The translations under genes and the position numbers were made by a program. DNA of 64,000 bases, taken from assembly GCA_036389335.1 (NCBI GenBank), contig DASVQC010000021.1, forward strand, positions 62,001 through 126,000, given 5' to 3'. How positions within the stretch are numbered: position 1 is the first letter of the stretch; every line of letters starts with the position of its first letter. The notes under the pieces were generated by a model, which saw only the letters and a list, made by a program, of their open reading frames with translations, ran no database searches and was not told the DNA's origin. This document shows, piece by piece, positions 50,319 through 61,464 of the stretch. The stretch comes from JAIVGV01 sp036389335 (GTDB lineage Bacteria > Acidobacteriota > Blastocatellia > Pyrinomonadales > Pyrinomonadaceae).

Positions 50319-52610
50319 CTATTCCATCTTCCCTTCCAGCTTGATCTCGCGCGGCGCGTCCGCCTCCGCCGCGACCTGCACGGGGACTTTCCAGACGAGC
50401 GTCTTGACGCGGCACGTCCCCGTGTTGTCGTCGCGGCAGTAGTAGGCCGTCAGTTGCGCGCGCAGCTCAGCCGCGCCCGCCGACGCGGCGCGCAGCGGGA
50501 GCGTGAGCGGGAGCTTCACGTCCCTGCCGCCGCGCGTGAGAGTCTGCCCGCCCGCGAGCGCGAGAACCCCCGCGCCGCGCACGACCGACACTCGCAGGCG
50601 CTGCGGCGCGGCCTCGTTCAGGTGATAACCGGCGGGCAGCCCGACGCTGATCGTGAGCGCGCCGCCCGACGGCGCGAGCGCGAGACGTTGCGGCGCGACC
50701 GCGATCTCCGGCGAGAGCGTGGCGGCGGCGACGGCGTTGTCGTCCGACGCGGCGGACGAGGACGGCGCGGCCTGCGGCGGCTGCAAGCCGCGGAGCGCGA
50801 GCGTCGAAGTCTTCCCCGTCGCGAGATCGACGACTCTGATCGCGTGGTTGTTCGTGTCGGCGACGTAGAGCTTGCCGTTGGCCGTCGTCAGGCCGCCGGG
50901 CTCGTAGAAGGAAGGCTTGTCGCCGTCGGCCTGTCCGGGCATGCCCGTGCCCACGACGGTCGTGACCTGTCGCGTCGCCGGATCGAGCAGCTTGATCTTG
51001 TGGTTGTAGGTGTCGGCGACGAAGACCCCCGCGCCCTCCACGTAGAGGACGCCGAGCGGGTGTTGCAGGCGCACGCCGTCGCCCGCGCCGTCGGCGTCGC
51101 CGAACTCGAAGAGGTCGCCGCCCGCCAGCGTCGAGACCTGCGACTGCGGCGGCGGCTTGGTCATGACGGCGTAGGCCACGACGGGCTTCGTCTCGTCCTC
51201 GCCCGGCGGCGACACCTCGCCCCGCGCCTGAAGCTCGGCGGCCCCGTCGCCGTCGGACGGGATGACGGGCTCGCCGTCATCCGCCGACTGCCCCGCGGCG
51301 GCGGCGGCGCGCGCGAGGCTGACGGCGCGCAAGGCGTTCGACTCGGCGTCGGCGACGTAGAGCACGGAGCCGTCGGTGGTGATCCCCGAAGGCTGCGCGA
51401 ACGCCGACTCGCGCCGCGGGCCGTCGGCGCGCGCCTCGCGCCCCGATCCGGCGAAGACCGAGATCGTGTTCGTGCTCAGGTTGAGCCGCCAGATTTGGTG
51501 CGGGCCGGCCATCGCGATGTAGAGGCGGCGACCGACGAGCTGCAAGTCCCACGGCGAGTTGAGCGCGGTCTCGCGCGCCGGGATGGCCGCCGCGCCGTCG
51601 TCGCCGGGCTGCACGTTCGACAGCCGGCCCGTGCCCGCGACGGTCGACACCACGCGCGCCTTCAGATCGACGCGGCGGATCAGGTGGTTCTCCGTGTCGG
51701 CGACGTAGAGCACGTCGTCTTTCAAATCCTTACCCTGATCGAGCGCGAGCCCCTGCGGTCGGTGGAAGGTCGCGCGCTCGAACGCGCCGTCCGACGCGCC
51801 GCGCTCGCCCGTGCCGATGACGGTGACGAGCGTGCCGTCGAGGCGCGTGACGACGACGCGGTTGTGGTTCGAGTCGGAGATGAAGAGCCGCCCGCCTCTC
51901 GCGTCCGCCAGAACTTTTCCGGGGAACGCGAGCGGCAGATCGCCGACCTTCGCGCGCTCCAGCGCCAACTTGAGCGGCTGCTCGTTCAGCTCGCCGCGCC
52001 GGCGCGAATCGGCGACGAGCCGCGCGATCTCGCGGTCGAGCGTCTCGTAGTGGCCCTCGCCCTCGGCCTTGCCGACGACGTAGCCCGCCGGGTCGATCAA
52101 AAACTGCGTGGGCCACGCACGCACGGCGTAAGCCTGCCAGATGCGGAAGTCCGCGTCGTTGACGACCGGGTGCTCGATCTCGTAGCGCAGGACGACGCGG
52201 CGGATGTTCTCCGTCTCCTTCTCGTTGGCGAACTTGGCGGAGTGGACGCCGACGACGACGAGCTGGTCGGCGTACTTCGCTTCGAGCTTCTTGAGGTCGG
52301 GGATGATGTGCATGCAGTTGACGCAGCCGTAAGTCCAGAAGTCGAGCAGCACGACCTTGCCGCGCATCGCCGCCAGAGAGAGCGGCTTGTCCGTGTTGAG
52401 CCACCCCCTGCCGCCCGCCAGCTCCGGCGCGCGCACGCGCCCGCGCGTCTGCAACCCGCCCGCCTCGCCGATCATCTCGCCGCCCTCCGACACTTCCTGC
52501 GCCCGCGCCGGGTTCGCACACGGCCCCGCCCACGCCGCCAGCAAGAGCAGCGCGACCGGCGAGGCGGAGATCAAACGTTTCTTCAAAGAGATCAAACGCT
52601 TCTTCAACAT
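50319..52610 (-). CDS. Secreted NHL-repeat protein with thioredoxin domain (NHLRC2-like)
   Basis: Start taken at ATG 52610 (MLKKRLISLKKRLIS), a basic signal leader; the frame from 52676 adds a 22-residue leader. The mature protein has a thioredoxin-like domain (about 75-220; VVLLDFWTYGCVNCMHIIPDL, active-site CVNC), then six or so NHL beta-propeller repeats (LFISDSNHNRVVVTR, VLYVADTENHLIRRVD, LYVADTNNHAIRVVD) and a C-terminal beta-sandwich. NHLRC2-type proteins may aid redox or folding in the periplasm. The leader contains a direct repeat of LKKRLIS. Confidence 0.88.
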   Translation of the reverse strand: MLKKRLISLKKRLISASPVALLLLAAWAGPCANPARAQEVSEGGEMIGEAGGLQTRGRVRAPELAGGRGWLNTDKPLSLAAMRGKVVLLDFWTYGCVNCMHIIPDLKKLEAKYADQLVVVGVHSAKFANEKETENIRRVVLRYEIEHPVVNDADFRIWQAYAVRAWPTQFLIDPAGYVVGKAEGEGHYETLDREIARLVADSRRRGELNEQPLKLALERAKVGDLPLAFPGKVLADARGGRLFISDSNHNRVVVTRLDGTLVTVIGTGERGASDGAFERATFHRPQGLALDQGKDLKDDVLYVADTENHLIRRVDLKARVVSTVAGTGRLSNVQPGDDGAAAIPARETALNSPWDLQLVGRRLYIAMAGPHQIWRLNLSTNTISVFAGSGREARADGPRRESAFAQPSGITTDGSVLYVADAESNALRAVSLARAAAAAGQSADDGEPVIPSDGDGAAELQARGEVSPPGEDETKPVVAYAVMTKPPPQSQVSTLAGGDLFEFGDADGAGDGVRLQHPLGVLYVEGAGVFVADTYNHKIKLLDPATRQVTTVVGTGMPGQADGDKPSFYEPGGLTTANGKLYVADTNNHAIRVVDLATGKTSTLALRGLQPPQAAPSSSAASDDNAVAAATLSPEIAVAPQRLALAPSGGALTISVGLPAGYHLNEAAPQRLRVSVVRGAGVLALAGGQTLTRGGRDVKLPLTLPLRAASAGAAELRAQLTAYYCRDDNTGTCRVKTLVWKVPVQVAAEADAPREIKLEGKME

Positions 52611-52802
52611 GGGGCTAAAACTTCCTAACGGCTCTGAAGGTTTCGCCCGCCGACACACGATGTACGCGGCGGACACTTGCGCGGGATTCGCGCTGTGACG
52701 CGGCGCGCGCGTTCGGCGCGCGCCGGGACGAAAGGTGCGGCGGAGTGTAGCACGGTCAGGGCGGTTAACGCCCGCCGCGGCGGGGGGCGTCGGGGGGGCG
52801 CG

Positions 52803-52831
52803 TTGACACCCTCCGGGGCGCGTGCTAGAAC
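52803..52831 (+). promoter_or_regulatory. Candidate sigma-70 promoter for the CheW gene
   Basis: TTGACA at 52803-52808, 17-base spacer, TAGAAC at 52826-52831, about 30 bases before the start at 52863. Confidence 0.5.
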
Positions 52832-52862
52832 CGCACCGTTTGACGCGCGGGGGCGATAGTCG

Positions 52863-53453
52863 ATGAGCGAGAGAGGGACGAAAGAGATGCGCGGCGGGCG
52901 CGAGGTGTTCGTGCTGCGCGCGGGCGCGAGGCTCTTCGCCGTCGCCGCCGAGGAGGTCGAGGCGACCGCCGAAGGGCTCACGCCCGCGCCGCTGCCCTTC
53001 GCGCCGCCCTCCGTCGTCGGCGTCGTCAGCGTCCGCGGCCGCGTCCGCACCGCGCTCGACCCGCTCCGCCTCGCGCGCGACGGCGAGGCCGACGCGGCCC
53101 CGTCAAACTCGGACGACGGCGACGGCGACTCGAACGCGGCGAACGCGGCGAACGCAACGGACGTGATGAAAGACGCGGGCGAGGCGCGCGCCCAAATGGC
53201 GCGCGCACAAACGTCGGCTGCGCCCCCGCGCCTCTTCGTCGCGCTGCGCGGCGACGAACAGCTTGCGCTCGCCTGCGACGATGCCGAAGGCGTGATCGAC
53301 GTCGCGCGCTCGCGCATCACGCCCCCGGCTGACGCGCGCGCGCCCGCGCTCGGCACGTTCGAGCACGCGGGCTCGTCCGTCACCCTGCTCGACACCTCGC
53401 GCCTCTTCGAAGCCGCCATGCAGGGCACCGACCGCCGCCGCAAAAGATCGTGA
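52863..53453 (+). CDS. CheW-like domain protein
   Basis: A 196-residue protein. VFVLRAGARLFAVAAEEVEATAEG, VVGVVSVRGRVRTALDPLRL, LFVALRGDEQLALACDDAEGVIDV and SVTLLDTSRLFEAA match the CheW coupling fold. Residues 75-115 form an inserted Asn/Asp/Ala linker. It could bind the CheA at 37194-39368, though the two genes are far apart and no receptor is nearby. Confidence 0.8.
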   Translation: MSERGTKEMRGGREVFVLRAGARLFAVAAEEVEATAEGLTPAPLPFAPPSVVGVVSVRGRVRTALDPLRLARDGEADAAPSNSDDGDGDSNAANAANATDVMKDAGEARAQMARAQTSAAPPRLFVALRGDEQLALACDDAEGVIDVARSRITPPADARAPALGTFEHAGSSVTLLDTSRLFEAAMQGTDRRRKRS

Positions 53454-53529
53454 CCTCATCGCCCCCCGCCCCGTCGCCGTCGCGCGCGCGCGGATGTTAA
53501 GATAACGCCAAAGCGATTTACTTCGGGGC

Positions 53530-54087
53530 ATGGGCGGCGCGCGCGCCGCACCACGGATCATGGACTCAGGCGATCGGGAGACGAAGGCGCAGGCGACCGA
53601 CACGGCGCGCGGGGCGTGCGTCCGCCCGGCGCGCGCCGAGGATGTCGAGTTCATCCTCCCGCTCGTCGCGCGCCTCGCGGAGTTCGGGCCTCCCCCGTGG
53701 CGCGACGCGGCGGTGATGACCGCAGCCGAGCAGCGCGTGATCGCCGACGCGCTCGCGGCGACGCCGCACGGCGAGTCGATCTTCGTGGCGGAGGGCGGCG
53801 AAGGCCAGCCGCTCGGGTTCGTCCACCTCGTGACGGCGACCGACTATTTCACGCGCGAGGCGCACGGCCACATCTCCGCGCTCGTCGTCGCGCCCGCGGG
53901 CGAGGGGCGCGGCGTCGGGCGGGCTCTGATGGACGCGTGCGAAGAGTGGGCGCGCTCCCGCGGCTACCGCCTGCTCACGCTCAACGTCTTCGCGCGCAAC
54001 GCGCGCGCCCGCGGCTTCTACCGGCGGCTCGGCTACGGCGAAGACATGCTGAAGTACGTTAAAGAGCTGTTAGCTGTTAGCGATTAG
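53530..54087 (+). CDS. GNAT family N-acetyltransferase
   Basis: A 185-residue protein (ATG 53530; ATG 53560 possible). The acetyltransferase marks are VRPARAEDVEFILPLVARLAEF, HISALVVAPAGEGRGVGRALMDACEEWARSRGY and LTLNVFARNARARGFYRRLGY. The last eight residues and the stop codon are encoded by the first units of heptad hairpin H4, so the native C-terminus may have ended nearby and been replaced. Function unknown. Confidence 0.82.
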   Translation: MGGARAAPRIMDSGDRETKAQATDTARGACVRPARAEDVEFILPLVARLAEFGPPPWRDAAVMTAAEQRVIADALAATPHGESIFVAEGGEGQPLGFVHLVTATDYFTREAHGHISALVVAPAGEGRGVGRALMDACEEWARSRGYRLLTLNVFARNARARGFYRRLGYGEDMLKYVKELLAVSD

Positions 54088-54159
54088 CTATTAGCCAACA
54101 GCCAAGAGCTAACGACTAATCGCTAACAGCTAACAGCTAACAGCTAATAGCTAACAGCT
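54066..54159. repeat. Heptad-repeat hairpin H4
   Basis: Left arm GCTGTTA, GCTGTTA, GCGATTA, GCTATTA (54066-54093), right arm AACAGCC, AAGAGCT, AACGACT, AATCGCT, then AACAGCT, AACAGCT, AACAGCT, AATAGCT, AACAGCT (54097-54159). Strict 7-base period. It lies between the GNAT gene and mutS2, starting inside the former. Confidence 0.9.
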
Positions 54160-54164
54160 ATTCC

Positions 54165-56708
54165 ATGAACGAACAGGCATTCGGGGTGCTCGAATACGAG
54201 GGGCTGCGCGCGCTCGTCAGGCGCGGGGCGCAGACGCCGATGGGGCGCTCGCTCGCCGACGCGCTCGCACCGATGGGCGATCTGGCGGCGGTGCGGCGCG
54301 CGTTGCGTTCCGTCTCCGAGTGTTTGGAGTTGCGGCGGCGCGGGGCGGGCTGGTCTTTCTCGGAGCTGGCCGACCCGTCGGAATCCATCGCGCGCCTGAA
54401 GATCGAGGGCGCGGTGCTCGACCCGCTCGCGCTCTTAGAACTGGCGCGCCTCTCGGATCAGGCGGGCGAGGCGAGGGCGCGCATCCAGTCGGAGCGCGAG
54501 GCCGCGCCCGCGCTGTGGGAGTCGGTCGCGGGCCTGCCGCGCGAACTCTACAGCCTCGCCGCGCGCGTCACCTCTAAAATCCTGCCGGGCGGCGAACTCG
54601 ACGACCGCGCGAGCCCCGAACTCGCGCGCATCCGCCACGACATCAACCGCCTGCGCTCCTCGATCACGCGCTCGCTCGAAGCCCTGATGCGCCGCGCCGA
54701 CGAGGCGATTCAGGACGAGCTGGTCACGATCCGCAACGACCGCTTCGTCGTGCCCGTGCGCTCCGATCACCGCGGGCGGGTCGCGGGCGTCGCGCACGGC
54801 TCCTCGTCTTCCGGCATGACGGTCTTCGTCGAGCCTCTGGAGACCATCGAGGCGAACAACGAGCTGCAATCCTTGCGCGAGACGGAGCTGCGCGAGATCA
54901 CGCGGATACTCGCGACGCTCACCGACGAGATGCGCCGCGAGCTGCCTTCAATCGAACTCGCGGCGGCGGTCGTCGCCGAACTGGACTTCGTCGCCGCGAA
55001 GGCGGCGACCGCCGCCGCCTTCGACTGCGTCGAGCCCGAAGTCACCGCGGGCGGCGCGCTCGAATTAGTCGACGCGCGCCACCCGCTGCTCGAAGAGAAC
55101 TTGCGCGCTGAAGGCGGCGCGGTCGTCCCCGTCTCCTTGCGGCTCGACGCCGAGCGCCCGGTGATGGTCATCTCCGGCGCGAACGCGGGCGGCAAGACCG
55201 TCGTGCTGAAGACCGCCGGGCTCGTCGCGCTGATGGCCCTCTCCGGCCTGCACACGCCCGCGCGCTCGGCGGGCGTCCCGCTCTACGCCTCCGTGCTCGC
55301 CGACATCGGCGACCGCCAGTCGCTCGCCGCGCACCTCTCGACCTTCACCGCGCACATACGCAACATCAGCCGCATGATCGAGCTGTGCGAGCGGCCCGCG
55401 CTCGTGCTGTTGGACGAAGTCGGCACGGGGACCGACCCGGAAGAGGGCTCGGCCCTGGGCGTCGCCGTCGTCGATCACTTCCGCCGCGCGTGCGGCGCGC
55501 ACGTCGTCGCGACGACGCACTACAGCGGCCTGAAGCACTACGCCGCGAGCGAGCAGGGCGTGCAGAACGCCAGCGTCGAGTTCGACGAGAAGACCTTGCA
55601 GCCGACCTACCGCCTGCTCGTCGGCGTCGCCGGATCGTCTTCCGGCCTTGAGATCGCCGAACGCTTCGGCTTCCCCCGCGACATCGTGCGGGCCGCCGCC
55701 GCGCGCGTTGATGATTCGTCGCGCGCGGCGGGCGACTACCTGCGCCGCATCAAGCGCGAGGCCGAGGAGGCCGAGGCGTTGCGCCGCGCGCTCGAAGAGG
55801 AGCGCGCGGCGGTCGCGGAGAAGTACGCCGCGCTCGAACGCGACGCCGGGCGGCGCGAGGCCGAGCGCGTCGAGAAGTTCGAGCGCGAGATGCGCGCGGG
55901 CCTCGCCGACTTCGAGCTGCGCTCGCGCGAGCTGATCTCGAAGATCGAGGATCGCGCCGAGCGCGTCCGCGTCGAGCGCGAGGCCGAGCGGCGCGCCTCC
56001 GAGCTGCGGCGCGAGGCGCAGCGCGCCGCTCAGGCCGCGCGCGCCGAGACGCGCGCGAAGACGGTCGAGCAGCCCTCGGGCGTCCGCGTCGTCCGCCACG
56101 CGGGCGCGTCTTCGTCAGCGTCGCCGTCATCGTCGTCCGCGTCTTCTTCCGCATCCGGCCCTTCATCGGGCGCGGCGGAGTTCCGGCCCGCCGCCGAGCA
56201 GCGCGAGATCGTGAAGGGCGACGCGGTGCGCCTGCGCTCGTTCGGCAAGACCGGCACGGTCGAGACGGTGCGCGACGGCGAGGCCGAGGTGAGGGTCGGC
56301 AACGTCCGCCTGCGCGAGAAGCTCTCGAACCTAGAACTGTTGGAGCGCGTCGCCACGAAGCCCGAGGCCGCGCGCCGCGGCGAGCCTCGCGGCGCGCAGC
56401 TCGAACAGCTCGCCGCCGCGCGATCCACGACGCAGGTGCGCCTCAAAGATTCGCGCGCCGAGCCCGACGCCGAGCTGAACCTCATCGGCAAGACGACCGA
56501 CGAGGCGGGCGACGCCGTGGATAAATTCCTCGACGAGGCGTTCCTCCACGGCTACGCGAGCGTCCGCATCATCCACGGCCACGGCACGGGCGCGCTCCGC
56601 CGCGCCGTCGCCGAACTCCTGCGCGGGCACCCGCACGTCGAGAGCTTCGACGCCGCGCCCGCCAATCAGGGCGGCGCGGGCGCGACCGTCGTCGAGTTGA
56701 AGCGTTAA
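54165..56708 (+). CDS. mutS2: Endonuclease MutS2
   Basis: An 847-residue protein. Walker A GANAGGKT at 338-345, Walker B LVLLDEVGTGTDPEEG, then a coiled-coil Glu/Arg/Ala region (about 510-640), a Ser-rich linker, and a C-terminal Smr domain with ELNLIGKTTDEA and IIHGHGTGALRRAV. MutS2 lacks the mismatch-binding N-terminus of MutS, suppresses recombination, and acts on stalled ribosomes in some bacteria. No ribosome site is seen; the heptad hairpin ends 5 bases before the start. Confidence 0.93.
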   Translation: MNEQAFGVLEYEGLRALVRRGAQTPMGRSLADALAPMGDLAAVRRALRSVSECLELRRRGAGWSFSELADPSESIARLKIEGAVLDPLALLELARLSDQAGEARARIQSEREAAPALWESVAGLPRELYSLAARVTSKILPGGELDDRASPELARIRHDINRLRSSITRSLEALMRRADEAIQDELVTIRNDRFVVPVRSDHRGRVAGVAHGSSSSGMTVFVEPLETIEANNELQSLRETELREITRILATLTDEMRRELPSIELAAAVVAELDFVAAKAATAAAFDCVEPEVTAGGALELVDARHPLLEENLRAEGGAVVPVSLRLDAERPVMVISGANAGGKTVVLKTAGLVALMALSGLHTPARSAGVPLYASVLADIGDRQSLAAHLSTFTAHIRNISRMIELCERPALVLLDEVGTGTDPEEGSALGVAVVDHFRRACGAHVVATTHYSGLKHYAASEQGVQNASVEFDEKTLQPTYRLLVGVAGSSSGLEIAERFGFPRDIVRAAAARVDDSSRAAGDYLRRIKREAEEAEALRRALEEERAAVAEKYAALERDAGRREAERVEKFEREMRAGLADFELRSRELISKIEDRAERVRVEREAERRASELRREAQRAAQAARAETRAKTVEQPSGVRVVRHAGASSSASPSSSSASSSASGPSSGAAEFRPAAEQREIVKGDAVRLRSFGKTGTVETVRDGEAEVRVGNVRLREKLSNLELLERVATKPEAARRGEPRGAQLEQLAAARSTTQVRLKDSRAEPDAELNLIGKTTDEAGDAVDKFLDEAFLHGYASVRIIHGHGTGALRRAVAELLRGHPHVESFDAAPANQGGAGATVVELKR

Positions 56709-56750
56709 ACTCGCCCCTTCTTTAACGCATCGTTTGAGAGGACGTTTCCC

Positions 56751-57773
56751 TTGAAATCCGCCGCGCTCCGCCACCTTCTTATCGCCTGCGCGACGGCCTC
56801 GGCAGCCGCCTCGGCGGGGGCGCGGGCGACGCAGGCGCAGAGTCAACCGCAGTCAGCCGAGTCGGCCCGCGATCAACTCGTCGTCTCGGAAGATACGACC
56901 TGGTATCTGCCGGACGCGCCGGCGGCCGAGTTGGAGGCGTTCAAGTCGCGCTGGCGCGCAATCGGCGAAGAGTCCAAGTCCGCCGCGAACGAGTTTGCGG
57001 GGGCGTACGTCCAGTACGGCGCGATGCGGACGAGTTACTTCAGGTGGGCGCCCGGGGCCGGCTTCGTTTACGCTTACGTCTATGAGAATTTCTCCGTCAT
57101 TGATTTCAGCTACGGCAAAGTCGCCGTCACCCCGTCCGGCATCGCCGTGATCGCCGAGCGCGAGCAGACGACGCGCGAGCCGCTTGGCCGTCGGCGCGCG
57201 ACGCCGCGGCGTCTCGTCACCGCCGCGTGGGGCGGGTCGAATTACCTCATCCCGGTGGGGGAGATGAGGGATTTCGGGAACTACGTCGCGGGGCTCGGGC
57301 AGTACAACGACTTCAACGGCCCCTGCTGCGAGTTCGCCCCCTTCCTCGTGGCGGCGCGGCGCGCGTCGCCCGCCGCGCCGCCCGGACGGCCCGCCGTGCC
57401 CGCGCAGTACGCGTGGCTGATGAAGGAGCCGATTGAGGCGAAGATCGAGCAGGTCGGGCGCGGGCGGGTGGTTAAAGGTTACGGCGTCGAGGGCGCCTTC
57501 TACGGCGAGTGGTATCCGGAGGCTTCGCTGACGACGGTGAGGATCGGCGCGGGGGCGCGGCAGCGCGTCAGGCGCGGCCTGCTCTTCCGCCTCCTCGACA
57601 CGCCCGACGCGGGGCAGTTTCTTAAGATCACGAAGGTCGGTCGGGCGTCCTCCGCGGGCGTCATCATCCGCGGCGCGGACGACGGGCGTGAATACTGCTT
57701 CGACGCGAATTACGATAAGAGGGCCTGCGCCCCCGTCCCCGTCGGGTCGAGAGTTACGACCCGACCGTTTTAG
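56751..57773 (+). CDS. Secreted hypothetical protein
   Basis: A 340-residue product from TTG 56751 with GAGAGGA upstream. Leader (LLIACATASAAASAGARATQ) is a signal peptide. The mature domain (DTTWYLPDAPAAELEAFKSRW, YFRWAPGAGFVYAYVYENFSVIDFSYGKV, LIPVGEMRDFGNYVAGLGQYN, CCEFAPFL) is beta-rich with two adjacent Cys. No family recognised. It follows mutS2 closely and precedes dnaG. Confidence 0.7.
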   Translation: MKSAALRHLLIACATASAAASAGARATQAQSQPQSAESARDQLVVSEDTTWYLPDAPAAELEAFKSRWRAIGEESKSAANEFAGAYVQYGAMRTSYFRWAPGAGFVYAYVYENFSVIDFSYGKVAVTPSGIAVIAEREQTTREPLGRRRATPRRLVTAAWGGSNYLIPVGEMRDFGNYVAGLGQYNDFNGPCCEFAPFLVAARRASPAAPPGRPAVPAQYAWLMKEPIEAKIEQVGRGRVVKGYGVEGAFYGEWYPEASLTTVRIGAGARQRVRRGLLFRLLDTPDAGQFLKITKVGRASSAGVIIRGADDGREYCFDANYDKRACAPVPVGSRVTTRPF

Positions 57774-57795
57774 TCATTCACCGAAGTTTCGACTC

Positions 57796-59619
57796 ATGCG
57801 CTTCCCGCAGACATTCTTGGACGATCTGAAACGGCAGGCGGACATCGTGCGCGTGGTGCAGGACTACGTGTCTCTGAAGAAGAAGGGCACGAACTGGATG
57901 GCGTGCTGCCCGTTCCATCAGGAGAAGTCGCCCTCGTTCTCGGTGAGCCCGTCGAAGGAGATGTTCTACTGCTTCGGCTGCGGGAAGGGCGGCTCGGTCT
58001 TCACGTTCGTGATGGAGCTTGAGCACGTGACGTTTCCGGAAGCGGTGAAGATCGTCGCGGAGAAGTCGGGCGTCGCGCTGCCCGCTCCGGTCGAGGACGA
58101 CAAGTTCGAGGCGAGGCGCAGGGACGCGGACGAGATCGTGCAGCTCAACACGTGGGCGCTCGAATGGTGGGAGCGGCAGTACGCGGAGGGCGCGGCGCGG
58201 GGCGCGCGGGAGTACGTCGAGAGCCGCGGCATCACGGAGGAGACGCGCCGGACTTTCCGCCTCGGCTTCGCGCCCGACAGTTGGGACGCGCTCTCGTCGC
58301 ACCTGAAAGCCAAGGGCGCGACGCCCGCGCAGATCGAGCGCAGCGGCCTGGTCGTTAAAAAGGACGCGGGCGGTTTCTATGATCGCTTCCGCGGGCGCGT
58401 CATCTTCCCCGTCCTCGACGCGCAGGGGCGCGCGGTCGCCTTCGGCGCGCGCGTCCTTCCGGGCGGGGGCGAGCCGAAGTACCTGAACTCGCCGGAGACC
58501 GCCGCCTACACGAAGGGGCGGCACCTCTACGGGCTGCACCAGAACCGCGAGGAGATCAGGAACAAGAAATTCGTGATCCTCGTCGAGGGTTATCTGGACG
58601 TGATCGTGCCGCACCAGTTCGGGGTGAGGAACTGCGTGGCGAGCCTCGGCACGTCCCTGACGGCGGAGCAGGCGCGGCTGATGGGCCGGTTTGCGCGCCG
58701 CGTGGTGGTCAACTATGATGGGGATCGCGCCGGCGTGGCGGCTGCCAAGCGCGCCATCGAAGTCCTCCTGCCGGAGGATTTCGAGGTGAAAGTGCTGGTG
58801 CTGCCGGACGGGGCCGACCCGGACGAATTCTTGCGCGCGCGCGGCGCCGAGGAGTACAACGAACGGCGCGGGGCGGCACTCCCCTACATTCAATTCGTGC
58901 TCGATCAGGCCGTCGCGGGTCGCAACCTGCGCCGCCCGGCGGACAAGGCCGCGGCGGTCGAGGAGTCTCTGCCGTTCGTGCGCGCCGTCAAGAACAGGAT
59001 TCAGCGGCGCGAGTACTTTGACATGACGATGGACGCGCTGCGCGTCGAGGAGCCGACCCTGCGGCGCGAGCTGTGGCGCGCGGTCGCCGCCCCGCCCGGC
59101 GCGGGCCCCGCCCCGGACGCCGCGAGCGTCGAGCGCAGGATCGCGCGCGCCGAGGCCGCGCCCCTCACGGTCGCCGAGCAGCGCCTGCTGGAACTGCTCG
59201 CGCACGACGCGGAGCTGCGGCGCGAGATTCTCCCGCGCCTCGAAGAGGACGACTACCGCGACCTGCCGAGCGCGCGCGTCTTCGACGCCTTGAAGGAGAT
59301 CGAGCGCGAGGGGCTGGAAGTGGATTTCTCCACGCTCGGCCCGCGCACGGAGGGCGACGCGGTGGCCGCCGATCTCGTCCCCGTCGTCCTGATGGGCGAG
59401 TCGGCACGCGCCGAGGGCGAGGCGGCGGACGACACGCTCGCCGAAGCCGAGAGCTGCCTCGCCGCGCTCAAGGTGATGAGCGTCGAGCACCGGCTCAAGG
59501 AGCTGGCCGCCGCGATCAACGAGGCCGAGCGCGCGGGCGACGAGGCGCGGCGCGACGCGCTCGTCCTCGAAAACCTCGACTGGACGCGCCGCCGCAACGC
59601 GCTACTCCCCCGGACTTGA
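57796..59619 (+). CDS. dnaG: DNA primase DnaG
   Basis: Start at ATG 57796 (MRFPQTFLDDLKRQADIV), which matches the usual DnaG N-terminus; the longer frame from 57688 overlaps the upstream gene. The 607-residue protein has the CHC2 zinc finger (Cys 38, His 41, Cys 59, Cys 62), the catalytic core with FVILVEGYLDVIVPHQFG, VVNYDGDRAGVAAA (Toprim acidic residues), and a C-terminal DnaB-binding region. Length is normal. It makes RNA primers in replication and lies directly before rpoD, a common gene order. Confidence 0.95.
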   Translation: MRFPQTFLDDLKRQADIVRVVQDYVSLKKKGTNWMACCPFHQEKSPSFSVSPSKEMFYCFGCGKGGSVFTFVMELEHVTFPEAVKIVAEKSGVALPAPVEDDKFEARRRDADEIVQLNTWALEWWERQYAEGAARGAREYVESRGITEETRRTFRLGFAPDSWDALSSHLKAKGATPAQIERSGLVVKKDAGGFYDRFRGRVIFPVLDAQGRAVAFGARVLPGGGEPKYLNSPETAAYTKGRHLYGLHQNREEIRNKKFVILVEGYLDVIVPHQFGVRNCVASLGTSLTAEQARLMGRFARRVVVNYDGDRAGVAAAKRAIEVLLPEDFEVKVLVLPDGADPDEFLRARGAEEYNERRGAALPYIQFVLDQAVAGRNLRRPADKAAAVEESLPFVRAVKNRIQRREYFDMTMDALRVEEPTLRRELWRAVAAPPGAGPAPDAASVERRIARAEAAPLTVAEQRLLELLAHDAELRREILPRLEEDDYRDLPSARVFDALKEIEREGLEVDFSTLGPRTEGDAVAADLVPVVLMGESARAEGEAADDTLAEAESCLAALKVMSVEHRLKELAAAINEAERAGDEARRDALVLENLDWTRRRNALLPRT

Positions 59620-59652
59620 GTTTCTCCGATCTTGAACCTGTCATTATGAGAA

Positions 59653-59726
59653 GCAGTTAGCCATGAGCGGTTAGCGGTTAGCCAAACCTATTCCGGCTAA
59701 CAGCTAATAGCTAACAGCTAACGGCT
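59653..59726. repeat. Heptad-repeat hairpin H5
   Basis: Left arm GCAGTTA, GCCATGA, GCGGTTA, GCGGTTA and right arm GGCTAAC, AGCTAAT, AGCTAAC, AGCTAAC, GGCT (59695-59726). It uses the same AGCTAAC unit as H4. It lies between dnaG and rpoD. Confidence 0.85.
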
Positions 59727-59738
59727 CCTTCGAGAAAC

Positions 59739-61460
<1,722 letters not shown>

Positions 61461-61464
61461 GAAT

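Noticed and set aside
57778..59490. 570-residue minus-strand ORF over dnaG
   Set aside because: Antisense shadow of a clear DnaG; Arg/Leu/His-rich composition without motifs.
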